In this document: positions 50,815 to 59,198 of the stretch, in pieces | Layout: every line of letters begins with the position of its first letter | Position numbering within the stretch: position 1 is the stretch's first letter | NCBI GenBank assembly: GCA_963699085.1 | Contig: CAVOTH010000004.1 | Coordinates: 868,001-932,000 of the forward strand | Direction: 5' to 3' | Length of the DNA: 64,000 nucleotides | From: Bog-756 sp963699085 | Lineage (GTDB): Bacteria; Actinomycetota; Acidimicrobiia; Acidimicrobiales; RAAP-2 | Translations under genes and position numbers: made by a program | The notes under the pieces: model-generated | What the model saw: only the letters and a program-made list of their open reading frames with translations | Told to the model about the DNA's origin: nothing | Databases searched by the model: none

Positions 50815-51889
50815 TCAGAGGAGGGTGGCGTCCATCGGGGTCGAGGCCGAGGTGGGACCAGGCCCGGGGGCCGGCGATCCGGCCCCGGGAGGTCCGGAGC
50901 AGCAGCCCCTGTTGCAGCAGGTAGGGCTCGTAGGCGTCCTCGATGGTGTCGGTCTCCTCGCCGATGCACTGGGCCAGGGTGGTAAGCCCGACCGGACGGC
51001 CCGGGAACCGTCGGCACAGCACGTCGAGGATGGCCCGATCGACCTTGTCGAGCCCGAGCTCGTCGACCCCGAACACGTCGAGTCCGGCCACGGCGGCGGC
51101 CGAGGTGATCGCCCCCTCGGCCCGCACCTCCACGAAGTCACGGACCCGGCGGAGCAGCCGGTTGGCGATACGGGGGGTGCCCCGGGACCGCTCGGCGATC
51201 CGCCGGGCCCCTTCGGGGTCTATGGGCACGCCGAGGATCCCGGCCGAGCGCAGCACGATGGCCTCGAGCTCGACGGGGTCGTAGAGGTCGAGGCGGCCGA
51301 CGAAGCCGAACCGGTCGCGCAGTGGGCCGGCCACCAGCCCGGTACGGGTGGTGGCCCCGACCAGGGTGAACCGGGGCAGGTCGAGTCGGATGCTGCGGGC
51401 GGTCGGTCCCTTGCCGATGAGGATGTCGAGCTTGAAGTCCTCCATGGCCGGATAGAGGATCTCCTCGACGGAGCGGTGCATACGGTGGATCTCGTCGATG
51501 AAGAGGACGTCGCCCTCCTGTAGGTCGGTGAGCAGGGCGGCCAGATCGCCCGAGCGGACCAGCACCGGTCCCGAGGTCACCCGCAGGCCGACTCCCAGTT
51601 CGGAGGCGACGATGCAGGCGAGCGAGGTCTTGCCCAAGCCAGGGGGCCCGGCGAACAGCAGGTGGTCGGCGGGCTGGTCGCGCTTCAGCGCAGCTTCGAT
51701 CACGATTCGCAGGTGTTCGGTCAGCTGGCGCTGCCCGACGAACTCGGCCAGAACCCGGGGCCGCAGCCCGGCCTCGTCGGCCTCCTCGGCCGGGACCGCC
51801 ACCGGGTCCACCGGACGCAACGGATCACGCTGGTCAACGGGGTCACCCCCGACCGGGATGAGCACCTCCTTGCGGGCGGCGGGGGTCAT
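50815..51889 (-). CDS. ruvB: Holliday junction helicase RuvB, one frameshift at the end
   Basis: The hexameric motor of RuvABC branch migration. An Ala/Pro leader precedes RPRVLAEFVGQRQLTEHLRI; Walker A is FAGPPGLGKTSL (about 80-90), Walker B DVLFIDEIHRM, sensor 1 FTLVGATTRTGLVAGPLRDR, and the winged helix has GLDVFGVDELGLDKVDRAIL and GLTTLAQCIGEETDTIEDAY. The frame stays open past the expected end; removing one C from the CCCC near 50846 gives GLDPMDATLL and TGA 50815. Total about 357 residues. The start overlaps the ruvA stop by 4 bases. Confidence 0.94.
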
Positions 51890-52476
51890 CGGTTGCGAAC
51901 CAGCTCGCGCAGGGCCGCCCGGACCATCTCCTCGACCGGTGCCTCGGCGTCGACACCTTCGAGGGCGCCGGCGATCTCGTCGGGCCCGTAGCCGAGTTCG
52001 GTGAGGGCGGAGCGGGCCTCACCCCGGGCCGAGCCCGGAGCGGCCGGGGATGCGCCCTCGCCGAGGGTGGGCAGGTCGAGCCGGGCCTTCAGTTCGAGCA
52101 ACAGCCGGGCTGCCGTCTTCTTGCCGACGCCGGGGACGAGGCACAGCGTGTCGACATCGTCCTCGAGAACGGCGGTGGACAGCGCCGCCGGTGACAGGGC
52201 CGAGAGGATGGACAGGGCCAGCGTCGGGCCGACCCCGTGGGCGCCGAGGACGGCCTCGAAGCATCGACGTTCGTCGGCATGGGCGAAGCCGTACAGCACG
52301 ATGGCGTCCTCGCGGACATGGGTGTGCACGTGCAGGAACACTTCGGAGCCCGGCGCCCCGAGACGGGCCAGCACATTGGACGGGACCGACGCCCGGTAGC
52401 CGACGCCATGGACGTCGACGATGACCTCGCCGAGGGACGGACGGTCCACCAGGGTCCCCCGCAGTGAGCCGATCAA
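51886..52476 (-). CDS. ruvA: Holliday junction DNA-binding protein RuvA
   Basis: A protein of 196 residues: OB fold (MIGSLRGTLVDRPSLGEVIV, DVHGVGYRASVPSNVLARLG), two helix-hairpin-helix motifs (FEAVLGAHGVGPTLALSILS and TLCLVPGVGKKTAARLLLEL), and the flexible C-terminal domain III (ALTELGYGPDEIAGALEGVD). RuvA binds the four-way junction and carries RuvB. It overlaps both ruvC (52473-52476) and ruvB (51886-51889) by 4 bases. Confidence 0.96.
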   Translation of the reverse strand: MIGSLRGTLVDRPSLGEVIVDVHGVGYRASVPSNVLARLGAPGSEVFLHVHTHVREDAIVLYGFAHADERRCFEAVLGAHGVGPTLALSILSALSPAALSTAVLEDDVDTLCLVPGVGKKTAARLLLELKARLDLPTLGEGASPAAPGSARGEARSALTELGYGPDEIAGALEGVDAEAPVEEMVRAALRELVRNR

Positions 52477-53012
52477 GAGATCGCCCCCGTCGTCGACGGG
52501 GTGGCAGTGGCCGCCGCGGTTGCCGCGTCCACGGCACGGCGCAGCGTCTGGGTGGTCAGATGGCAGGCGGCGAGGGCCAGGGCGTCGGCCACGTCGGGTG
52601 GATGCGGCGGTTCGGCCAGGCCGAGAACCGAGGCCACCATCCGCTGCACCTGGTCCTTGGTGGCCCCGCCGTAGCCGACCAGGGCCTGCTTCACCTCGTT
52701 CGAGGTGTACTGGGCCACCTCACAGCCGGCCTCGGCCGCAGCCACCAGGGCCACGCCGGCCGCCTGTCCGGTCGCCATGGCGGTCCTGACATTGACCTGG
52801 AAGAAGACCCGTTCCACCACGACGGCGTCGGGACGGAACTCGGCCACGAGGGCCCGAAGCTCATCGGACAGGGTCCGCAGCCGCTCCTGGAGCGGCATGG
52901 ATGGAGGGGACGAGATCACGCCCCCCGCTACCGCGGACAGCGAACTGCCGCGGCGGGTCACCACGCCGTAGCCGCAGCGCGACAGTCCGGGATCGATCCC
53001 TAGGACGAACAT
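52473..53012 (-). CDS. ruvC: Holliday junction endonuclease RuvC
   Basis: Cuts Holliday junctions symmetrically. From ATG 53012 the protein has 179 residues: MFVLGIDPGLSRCGYGVV (Asp7), EFRPDAVVVERVFFQVNVRT (Glu), YTSNEVKQALVGYGGATKDQ and PHPPDVADALALAACH (two Asp). All four acidic residues are present. A longer in-frame ORF runs to 53150, but it is not conserved and crosses a hairpin. The C-terminus is Ala/Thr-rich. Confidence 0.96.
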   Translation of the reverse strand: MFVLGIDPGLSRCGYGVVTRRGSSLSAVAGGVISSPPSMPLQERLRTLSDELRALVAEFRPDAVVVERVFFQVNVRTAMATGQAAGVALVAAAEAGCEVAQYTSNEVKQALVGYGGATKDQVQRMVASVLGLAEPPHPPDVADALALAACHLTTQTLRRAVDAATAAATATPSTTGAIS

Positions 53013-53038
53013 GCGTTCGATGGTAGTCCGGGTCACAG

Positions 53039-53064
53039 CGTGGTGGGGTGATCCCCCGTCCACG
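53039..53064 (-). terminator. Candidate hairpin after yebC
   Basis: CGTGG (53039-53043), GGGG (53045-53048), loop TGAT, CCCC (53053-53056) and CCACG (53060-53064) form an imperfect stem in the 67-base gap between yebC and ruvC. There is no T-run. It may slow or stop transcription between yebC and ruvCAB, or only be a GC-rich chance stem. Confidence 0.4.
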
Positions 53065-53079
53065 GCGGTCGTTACGAAA

Positions 53080-53829
53080 TCAGCCCTCGTAGGCCGCCAT
53101 GATCTCGTCGGGGATGTCGAAGTTGGCGTAGACGTTCTGCACGTCGTCATGGTCGTCCAGCGCCTCGATGAGCCGGAGGACCCGCTTCGCCTCGGCCTCG
53201 GAGGCCACCTCCACCGTCGTCGTCGGGACCATCGACAGCTCGGGTGCGCCGGGCTCCAGACCGGCCTCTTCGAGCGCGTTCCTGACTGCCGCCAGGTCGG
53301 ACGGATCGCTGGTCACCATCCACCGTTCGTCCTCGTCGGTCAGATCCTCCGCGCCGGCCTCCATGGCGACCTCGAGGATCTGCTCCTCATCGTGGGTCCG
53401 CGGCACGGCGATGACGCCCTTGCGTTCGAACTGCCAGCTGACCGCGTGCGGCTCGGCCATGGCCCCACCATTGCGAGAGAAGAGATTGCGGATCTCGGCG
53501 CCGGTGCGGTTCCGGTTGTCCGACAGGCACTCGACGATCACAGCCACGCCGTCGGGTGCGTACCCCTCGTAGGAGATGGACTCGTAGCGGACACCCTCGA
53601 GCTCGCCTGATCCCCGCTTGATGGCCCGCTCGATGGTGTCGATCGGCACCGAGGATTCCCGCGCCTTGGTGTACATGGTGCGGAGGCTGGCATTGGCCGT
53701 CATGTCGCTGCCGCCCTCGCGCGCCGCCACCTCGATCTGGCGGATCAGCTTGGCGAACACCTTGGCCCGGGCGGCGTCGACCGCCCCCTTACGGTGCTTG
53801 GTGGTCGCCCACTTCGAGTGTCCGGACAT
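53080..53829 (-). CDS. yebC: YebC/PmpR family protein
   Basis: A conserved protein of 249 residues; members act as transcription regulators or help ribosomes through proline stretches. Family marks: MSGHSKWATTKHRKGAVDAA, FAKLIRQIEVAAREGGSDMT, NASLRTMYTKARESSVPIDT, RAIKRGSGELEGVRYESISY, EGYAPDGVAVIVECLSDNRN and RNLFSRNGGAMAEPHAVSWQ. It sits between pdxT and ruvC, the standard actinobacterial place. Confidence 0.95.
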   Translation of the reverse strand: MSGHSKWATTKHRKGAVDAARAKVFAKLIRQIEVAAREGGSDMTANASLRTMYTKARESSVPIDTIERAIKRGSGELEGVRYESISYEGYAPDGVAVIVECLSDNRNRTGAEIRNLFSRNGGAMAEPHAVSWQFERKGVIAVPRTHDEEQILEVAMEAGAEDLTDEDERWMVTSDPSDLAAVRNALEEAGLEPGAPELSMVPTTTVEVASEAEAKRVLRLIEALDDHDDVQNVYANFDIPDEIMAAYEG

Positions 53830-53831
53830 GC

Positions 53832-54434
53832 CTAGCGCCTCTCCTCTTTGGTCATCTCCACGAACAGCCCTGGCAGCCTACGGTCCGCGGTCAGCTCGGG
53901 ATGGAACGCGGCCACCAGGACCGGTCCCTGACGGCAGATGACCGGTCGGGCGGGCACGTCCCCCTCGCCCGGCAGCGTAGCCAGGACTTCCACCCCGGGG
54001 CCCGCCGACTCCACCACCGGGGCCCGGATGAAGACCGCGGGCAGGGGCTCGTCGCCCAGGAGGGGAACCTCCACCACCCCTTCGAACGAAGCCACCTGGC
54101 GTCCGTAGCCGTTGCGACGGATGGTCAGGTCGATCACCCCGAAGCTGAGCTGGTCGTCACGACCGTCCAGGACCACGGTCGCCAGCAGAATCATCCCGGC
54201 ACAGGTGCCGAAGACCGGGAGCCCGTCGGCCAACGCGTCGGCTATCGGACCGACCAGTCCCGACGTGCCGAGCAGCAGCGACAGCGTGGTCGACTCACCG
54301 CCGGGCACCACCAGGCCGGCCAGGCCGTCCAGGTCGCCCGGGCGTCTGACTTCGGCGACGGCCTCGCCCAGGTCGCCAAAGGCCGACGCATGCTCGCGCA
54401 CGTCACCCTGGAGGGCCAGGATCCCGATGGTCAA
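53832..54434 (-). CDS. pdxT: PLP synthase glutaminase subunit PdxT
   Basis: Supplies ammonia from glutamine to PdxS for pyridoxal phosphate synthesis. A class I glutamine amidotransferase of 200 residues: IGILALQGDVREHASAF, LVVPGGESTTLSLLL, FGTCAGMILLA (Cys78), YGRQVASFEG, VFIRAPVVESAG, and AAFHPELTAD (His and Glu of the triad). It follows pdxS after 36 bases and precedes yebC by 2 bases. Confidence 0.96.
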   Translation of the reverse strand: MTIGILALQGDVREHASAFGDLGEAVAEVRRPGDLDGLAGLVVPGGESTTLSLLLGTSGLVGPIADALADGLPVFGTCAGMILLATVVLDGRDDQLSFGVIDLTIRRNGYGRQVASFEGVVEVPLLGDEPLPAVFIRAPVVESAGPGVEVLATLPGEGDVPARPVICRQGPVLVAAFHPELTADRRLPGLFVEMTKEERR

Positions 54435-54470
54435 CGGACGGCAGGCCCGTAGTCGCCGGACCAGGGGCTG

Positions 54471-55370
54471 CTACCAGCCACGATCGGCCAGGTGCACGCC
54501 GAGCGTGCCGATCTCCTGACCGGGCATGGCGCCACCCAAGCCGGTCGAGACCTTGGCCACAAGGTCGGCGTCGGTGAAGTGGGCGGTCGCCTCGACCACG
54601 GCACGGGCCATGGCCGACGGGTTCGAGCTCTTGAAGATCCCCGAGCCCACGAAGACGGCTTCGGCGCCGAGCTGCATGACCAGCGAGGCGTCAGAAGGGG
54701 TAGCGATACCTCCGGCACAGAACAGCGGCACGGGCAGCCGGCCGGTGGTGGCGATCTCCTGGACCAGCCCGATCGGGGCTGCCAGTTCCTTGGCCCATCC
54801 GTACAGCTCGGCCGAATCGGCTTCGGTGACTTTGCGGATGTCACCGAGGATCGACCGCAGGTGGCGGACCGCCTCGACGATGTTTCCGGTGCCGGCCTCG
54901 CCCTTGGAGCGGATCATGGCGGCGCCCTCCGAGATGCGCCGGAGCGCCTCACCGAGATTGGTGGCTCCACAGACGAAGGGGACGCTGTAGCCCCATTTGT
55001 CGATGTGATGGGCCTCGTCGGCCGGCGTCAGGACCTCGGATTCGTCGATGAAGTCGACACCGAGTGCGGCCAGCACCTGGGCCTCGGCGAAGTGCCCGAT
55101 CCTCGCTTTGGCCATGACGGGGACGGTCACGGCTGCCTTGATGCCCTCGATGAGGGCCGGGTCGCTCATCCTGGCCACCCCGCCGTCGCGGCGGATGTCG
55201 GCCGGGACCCGCTCGAGGGCCATGACCGCCACGGCACCGGCATCCTCCGCCACTTTGGCCTGCTCCGCGTCTACGACATCCATGATGACCCCGCCACGGA
55301 GCATCTCCGCGAGGCCCCGCTTGACGGTGAAGGTTCCGGTCGGACGGTCGGAGGCGGTCGAGTCGCTCAT
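54471..55370 (-). CDS. pdxS: PLP synthase subunit PdxS
   Basis: A TIM-barrel synthase of 299 residues making pyridoxal 5'-phosphate from ribose 5-phosphate, glyceraldehyde 3-phosphate and ammonia. Start ATG 55370 (MSDSTASDRPTGTFTVKRGL). Marks: LRGGVIMDVVDAEQAKVAED, MALERVPADIRRDGGVARMS, VPVMAKARIGHFAEAQ (catalytic Lys), RSKGEAGTGNIVEAVRHLRS (second Lys), and LGAEAVFVGSGIFKS. A GAGGGG immediately before the ATG is the only RBS-like sequence. Complete and well conserved. Confidence 0.97.
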   Translation of the reverse strand: MSDSTASDRPTGTFTVKRGLAEMLRGGVIMDVVDAEQAKVAEDAGAVAVMALERVPADIRRDGGVARMSDPALIEGIKAAVTVPVMAKARIGHFAEAQVLAALGVDFIDESEVLTPADEAHHIDKWGYSVPFVCGATNLGEALRRISEGAAMIRSKGEAGTGNIVEAVRHLRSILGDIRKVTEADSAELYGWAKELAAPIGLVQEIATTGRLPVPLFCAGGIATPSDASLVMQLGAEAVFVGSGIFKSSNPSAMARAVVEATAHFTDADLVAKVSTGLGGAMPGQEIGTLGVHLADRGW

Positions 55371-55428
55371 CCCCTCATTGTATCCGTGGCCGTGACCTGG
55401 TATTCCGGCCTGCGGAGCGTGCACGCGA

Positions 55429-55458
55429 CCATGGCCGCCCCTCACGGGGCGGCCATGG
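55429..55458 (-). terminator. Perfect 13-bp hairpin after yceI
   Basis: CCATGGCCGCCCC (55429-55441), loop TCAC, GGGGCGGCCATGG (55446-55458) is a perfect 13-base-pair stem with a 4-base loop, 22 bases after the yceI stop and 58 before the pdxS start. There is no T-tract; actinobacteria often use such U-less hairpins. It would separate yceI from pdxS. Confidence 0.7.
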
Positions 55459-55480
55459 CAGGTACGGCTGGCGGTCCCGG

Positions 55481-56059
55481 TCAGCCCTGAAGGGTGGCTT
55501 CGGCCTCGATGTCGATGTCGACCTTCTTGCCGACGACCACGCCTCCGGCCTCCATGACGCCGTTGAACGAGACGCCGAAGTCCTCACGGTCGATGCTCGT
55601 CTTGGCGCTGAAGCCCGCCCGGTGCATGCCGTAGGGGTCCTTCACGACGCCCTCAAGGGTGACGTCCAGAGTCACCGGCTTGGTGGTGCCTCGGATGGTG
55701 AGGTCTCCGTCCACCTTCCACTCGCCCGGGGTGACCGGGCGGACCGCCGTGCTGTTGAACGTCCAGGTCGGGTGGTTGGCGACGTCGAAGAAGTCGTCGG
55801 ACCGTAGGTGGTTGTCGCGGTTCTCGTCCCGGGTGTCGATGCTGTTGGCATCGATGGTCACCGAGACCTTCGAGTCGACCGGATCCTCGGCTACCTCCAG
55901 GGTGCCCGAAAATTCGGTGAAGTCGCCACGGACCTTCGACACGGCCATGTGACGGACGGCGAAACCGAGGCGGGTGTGGCTCTTGTCGATGGCGTAGGTC
56001 CCGACGGCCGGGTACTCGACCCCGTCGACGATCCTGCTGGTTACGGTGCTCTCTGCCAT
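55481..56059 (-). CDS. YceI family protein (lipid-binding-like)
   Basis: A 192-residue YceI lipocalin-like beta barrel that can bind isoprenoid-type lipids. Marks: VGTYAIDKSHTRLGFAVRHM, SKVRGDFTEFSGTLEVAEDP, DTRDENRDNHLRSDDFFDVA, WKVDGDLTIRGTTKPVTLDV and GFSAKTSIDREDFGVSFNGV. There is no signal peptide, so it is probably cytoplasmic. GAGGAG (plus strand 56065-56070) lies 5 bases before the ATG. It is divergent from marR, with two operator-like palindromes between, so MarR control is likely. Confidence 0.94.
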   Translation of the reverse strand: MAESTVTSRIVDGVEYPAVGTYAIDKSHTRLGFAVRHMAVSKVRGDFTEFSGTLEVAEDPVDSKVSVTIDANSIDTRDENRDNHLRSDDFFDVANHPTWTFNSTAVRPVTPGEWKVDGDLTIRGTTKPVTLDVTLEGVVKDPYGMHRAGFSAKTSIDREDFGVSFNGVMEAGGVVVGKKVDIDIEAEATLQG

Positions 56060-56123
56060 GTCTACTCCTCTGATGCGAATGGGTTCCGTTGGTTTGGGTG
56101 GCGCCGGGCCCTTGTGGGTCGGC

Positions 56124-56141
56124 TACTTGCTTACGCAACTA
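56124..56141. promoter_or_regulatory. MarR-type operator candidate, site 1
   Basis: TACTTGC-TTAC-GCAACTA, an 18-bp near-perfect inverted repeat in the 135-base gap between the divergent yceI and marR genes. It is the inverted twin of site 2. Position and symmetry suit a MarR dimer site covering the yceI promoter. Binding itself is an inference. Confidence 0.75.
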
Positions 56142-56150
56142 TAGCACACC

Positions 56151-56168
56151 TAGTTGCATGCGCAAGTA
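56151..56168. promoter_or_regulatory. MarR-type operator candidate, site 2
   Basis: TAGTTGC-ATGC-GCAAGTA. Its reverse complement, TACTTGC-GCAT-GCAACTA, matches site 1 in both 7-base half-sites. Centres are 27 bases apart, about two and a half helical turns. It ends 26 bases before the marR ATG, so it could mediate autoregulation. Confidence 0.75.
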
Positions 56169-56194
56169 CCCTTCGGAAACGGTAGACTCGGGTC

Positions 56195-56716
56195 ATGGCC
56201 ATTCCCCACGCCTCCGTCTCCGCCGACGAGCGGCTCACCACGGTCGGCCTGCTGTTCGAGTCATCCGCCGGGCTCCGGCGGATGTTCGGCCGCCAGTTGG
56301 AGGATGCGGGCGTCGTCACTCCCCAGTCCTTCGACATCCTGATCCGGCTGGCCCGCAGTGAGGGGAACGAGCTGCGCATGAGCGAACTCGCCGCCCAGGC
56401 ATCCCTTACCCCGAGCGGACTGACCCGTGCCGTCGACCGGCTGCAGGACCAGGGGTTCGTCGTGCGCCGCACCTGCCCGGAGGATCGGCGCGGCTCGTTC
56501 GCCCAACTCACTCTCGACGGCAGGAAGCTCATGGCCGACTCCCTGCCCGGGCACGTGGCCCAGGTCAATCAGGTCCTCGATGAGGTGTTCACTCCTGAGG
56601 AGATGGATCAGTTCTCGACAATGCTCCGCCGGCTGCGCGACTACACCCGTGCGCAGAACGGTTCGGCCGGTTGCACCGGACTCGACGAGATGTCGGACTC
56701 CTGTAGCGAAGGCTGA
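56195..56716 (+). CDS. MarR-family transcription regulator
   Basis: A winged-helix regulator of 173 residues: ESSAGLRRMFGRQLEDAGVV (dimer helix), MSELAAQASLTPSGLTRAVD then RLQDQGFVVRRTCPEDRRGS (recognition helix and wing), FAQLTLDGRKLMADSLPGHV, and a C-terminal dimer helix. There is no Cys at the OhrR position, so a peroxide sensor is unlikely, although two Cys occur in the last 15 residues. The paired sites upstream suggest it controls yceI and itself. Starting ATG 56195; no strong RBS. Confidence 0.93.
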   Translation: MAIPHASVSADERLTTVGLLFESSAGLRRMFGRQLEDAGVVTPQSFDILIRLARSEGNELRMSELAAQASLTPSGLTRAVDRLQDQGFVVRRTCPEDRRGSFAQLTLDGRKLMADSLPGHVAQVNQVLDEVFTPEEMDQFSTMLRRLRDYTRAQNGSAGCTGLDEMSDSCSEG

Positions 56717-56737
56717 ACGTGTAGCGAAGGCTGAACG
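56702..56737. repeat. 18-bp tandem duplication across the marR stop
   Basis: TGTAGCGAAGGCTGAACG occurs at 56702-56719 and again, identical, at 56720-56737. The first copy contains the marR TGA; the second is after it. It looks like a recent duplication without effect on the protein. Confidence 0.9.
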
Positions 56738-56768
56738 GCGGGGCCGGGCCCGGACGGTCGAGTCGGGT

Positions 56769-57978
56769 CTATTCGATGGTGAGCGCGGCGGCCCGGACCC
56801 GGGTGTCATCGAGATTGCCCACCGGTGACTCGTCCGCACGGGTCCCGGCCATCGGGTCCACCCAGAGCCACCGGGTGAGCGCGGCGATACGGCCGGTCGA
56901 CGGGGGCCACGTGGCGCCCGTCACCGGCTCCGCCACCATGGTGCCGAGCGCCGATCCGATGCCGGCCGGGTAGCGCACGACCAGGGCAGCGCGCTGGTCG
57001 GCCGAGAACTCGCGACCCGGACCGACCAGCCGGTGGACGGTCTCGACGCCGGCCGAGGTGCCCCGGATGGCGGCCCACGGCACGGCGACCAGGACGGCCA
57101 CGGCCGACAGGACGGTGTCGTTGCGTTTGATGTGAACCAGCTCGTGAGCCAGGACACCCTCGAGTTCCACCAGGGTCAGGGCCTGTTCGAGGCCGCTGGT
57201 GACCACCAGGGTGGCCGACTTGGGGTCGCGACCCAGGGCCAGCGCGTTGGGGACACCGCTCACGACCACGGCGATGGCCGGGCGGTCCAGGCCCATGGTG
57301 GCGCACAGTCCGTCCACCAGGTTGTGCAGTCGGGGCCGATCGTCCTCGTCGCTGGGCACCGCCCCCAACGCCCCGAGCACGGTGCGTGGAGCAGCGTTCC
57401 AGAGCCACCCGGCACCCGCCGCGGTGACCACGATCAGTGCGATCACGGCAAACAGCGGAAGGCCGAGTACCACGAGGACGATGGCGATGACGACTCCCAG
57501 CACGCCGCCCGGTATCAGGCAGAGCCGTAGCGCCCGACTCCGATTTGCCTTGGCCGCGGCCTCCTCGGCCAATTCTGACGGCGCGGTCGGCCCGCACCAC
57601 CGGTGACGCCGCAACCGCCGGTGTACGGTCCGGACCGCCACGCCCCGAGCTCCCGCCGGTGCCCTGGTTTCCCTTTCCATGACGACCGCCGCTCTGTCCG
57701 GAGGGCCGGCCACCACCCGAGGAGGAACGACCTTGCCCGCCGCGGTTGGCGTTCCCGCCGCGGTTGGCGTTCCCGCCGCCACGTGACTGCCCGGATCGGT
57801 TGGCCCCGGATCCGCCCTTGGAACCGCCCGACGAAGACCCGCCTCCTGAGGACGATCGCCCCGACGTCGACCCTCCACCGCCACCCCCCTTGCCACTCCG
57901 GCCGCGGTTGCGCGACCGGCCGCCTGTCGGCGTCCCGGTCGATCCGGATGGCGCGGGTCGGTCGGAGGAATCGGTCAT
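56769..57978 (-). CDS. M48-family membrane metalloprotease with low-complexity N-terminus, one frameshift
   Basis: An HtpX/M48-like protease. The N-terminal 125 residues are Gly/Ser/Arg/Asn-rich (TSGRSSSGGGSSSGGSKGGS, GGNANRGGNANRGG) and basic. Near 57598 one extra G must be removed to continue as PTAPSELAEEAAAKANRSRA. Then two or three helices (GVLGVVIAIVLVVLGLPLFA), NALALGRDPKSATLVVTSGL, and the zinc site LEGVLAHELVHIKRNDTVL (HExxH); EFSADQRAALVVRYPAG gives the third ligand region. Total about 402 residues. It follows pimA by 22 bases. Low-complexity, charged leaders like this are found in phase-separating or nucleic-acid-binding proteins, but the role here is unknown. Confidence 0.85.
57734..57769. 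repeat. 18-bp tandem repeat coding (GGNANR)2
   Basis: CCCGCCGCGGTTGGCGTT occurs twice in tandem at 57734-57751 and 57752-57769. On the minus strand it encodes the hexapeptide GGNANR repeated in the protease leader. A third, partial copy follows. Confidence 0.88.
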
Positions 57979-58000
57979 GGTCCGTGCAGTGTACGGCCGC

Positions 58001-59191
58001 TCACGGTCTGCTCCCGACCACTACGCCCCGATAGAGCTCCTCGTAGAGTCCGGCCAACGAGGCCATCGACCACCTGGCTGCCCGCTCGGTGCCAGCCCGG
58101 AGCCACTCACCACGGTCCCTGGGCCCGTCCAGGCCGGCGGCTGGAGAGGGGCTGGGGGCGAGCGAGCCGTCGAGGACCCCCCGGAGGGCCCGGGCCAGCG
58201 CCGGTGAGTCCCCCGGCGGGACCAGGACGGCCCGGCCGCCTGCTGCGTCCCGATAGCCGTCGATGTCACTGGCCACGACCACCGTCCCGGCGGCCATCCC
58301 CTCGAGCACCACCAGCCCGAACGACTCCCCCCCGAGGGAGGGCGCTGCCAGCACTTCGGCACCGACGAGGCGACGTACCTTCTCGTTCTCGTCCAGCACG
58401 CCGAGCCACTGCAATGCCCCGGAGTCAGGATGTTGTCGACGCAGTGCCGACGTCTCGGGTCCGTCACCGGCCACCCAGAGAACAGGCGAGCGACCCGGTT
58501 CCCCGTTGATCGGCCCACCGTCGAGGAGCAGTCGCCAGGCCCTCAGTAGAACACCGAGGCCCTTGCGGTCCTCATGGCGGCCGAGGAAGAGCACCGAAGG
58601 TCCCGTCGTCGGAAACGGCACCACCCCGTCGAACCGGTCGAACTCGATCCCGTTGAACAACACCTCATACGTCCCACCCAACGCGGCGCGCGCCGTGGCC
58701 GCGGCGGCGTCGGATACGGCACAACGCACCGCCAGCCGTTTGGCGAGTCGGCGGGACACCGGTCCGAGCAGCGCATAGAGGGCACTCCCCCCACTGCGGT
58801 GGAACGTCCCGACCAACGGGGGAAGGTCGCGAGCAACCAGGAGCGCGTACGGCATTCCGGGGGCGAACGGTTCGTGGACGTGGACGACATCGGGCCGACG
58901 GGACCGCAGTTCGGCCAGCGCTCGCCGGGCGGCCGCAGGCGACAGCGATACCGGTGCGACCGACCCGTTGGCCCGCAGCGGCGTCGAGCGCCCGGTTGCC
59001 ACCAGCTCCACCCCGTCGGGTGGCCGGAGGGGCTTGTCCAGCGGTGCGAACACCGTGACGACGTGTCCCCGCCCGGTCAGGCTGCGGGCCAGTCCGAGCA
59101 CCTGGCCCTGGACACCTCCCGGTCGGGAGAGGCTGTAGGGGCAGACCAGCGCCACGCGCAGCGTCCCCGCTACGCCGGGACCCTCGTCCAC
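58001..59191 (-). CDS. pimA: Phosphatidylinositol mannosyltransferase PimA (GT4)
   Basis: Adds the first mannose from GDP-mannose to phosphatidylinositol. A GT-B enzyme of 396 residues: LRVALVCPYSLSRPGGVQGQ, VLGLARSLTGRGHVVTVFAP, PDVVHVHEPFAPGMPYALLV, GTFHRSGGSALYALLGPVSR, FNGIEFDRFDGVVPFP, VLFLGRHEDRKGLGVLLRAW and LAAPSLGGESFGLVVLEGMA (the EX7E-type Glu motif). It lies between the GGDEF gene and the M48 gene, and with patA and pgsA forms the PIM pathway. Confidence 0.95.
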   Translation of the reverse strand: MDEGPGVAGTLRVALVCPYSLSRPGGVQGQVLGLARSLTGRGHVVTVFAPLDKPLRPPDGVELVATGRSTPLRANGSVAPVSLSPAAARRALAELRSRRPDVVHVHEPFAPGMPYALLVARDLPPLVGTFHRSGGSALYALLGPVSRRLAKRLAVRCAVSDAAAATARAALGGTYEVLFNGIEFDRFDGVVPFPTTGPSVLFLGRHEDRKGLGVLLRAWRLLLDGGPINGEPGRSPVLWVAGDGPETSALRRQHPDSGALQWLGVLDENEKVRRLVGAEVLAAPSLGGESFGLVVLEGMAAGTVVVASDIDGYRDAAGGRAVLVPPGDSPALARALRGVLDGSLAPSPSPAAGLDGPRDRGEWLRAGTERAARWSMASLAGLYEELYRGVVVGSRP

Positions 59192-59198
59192 GTCGGGG

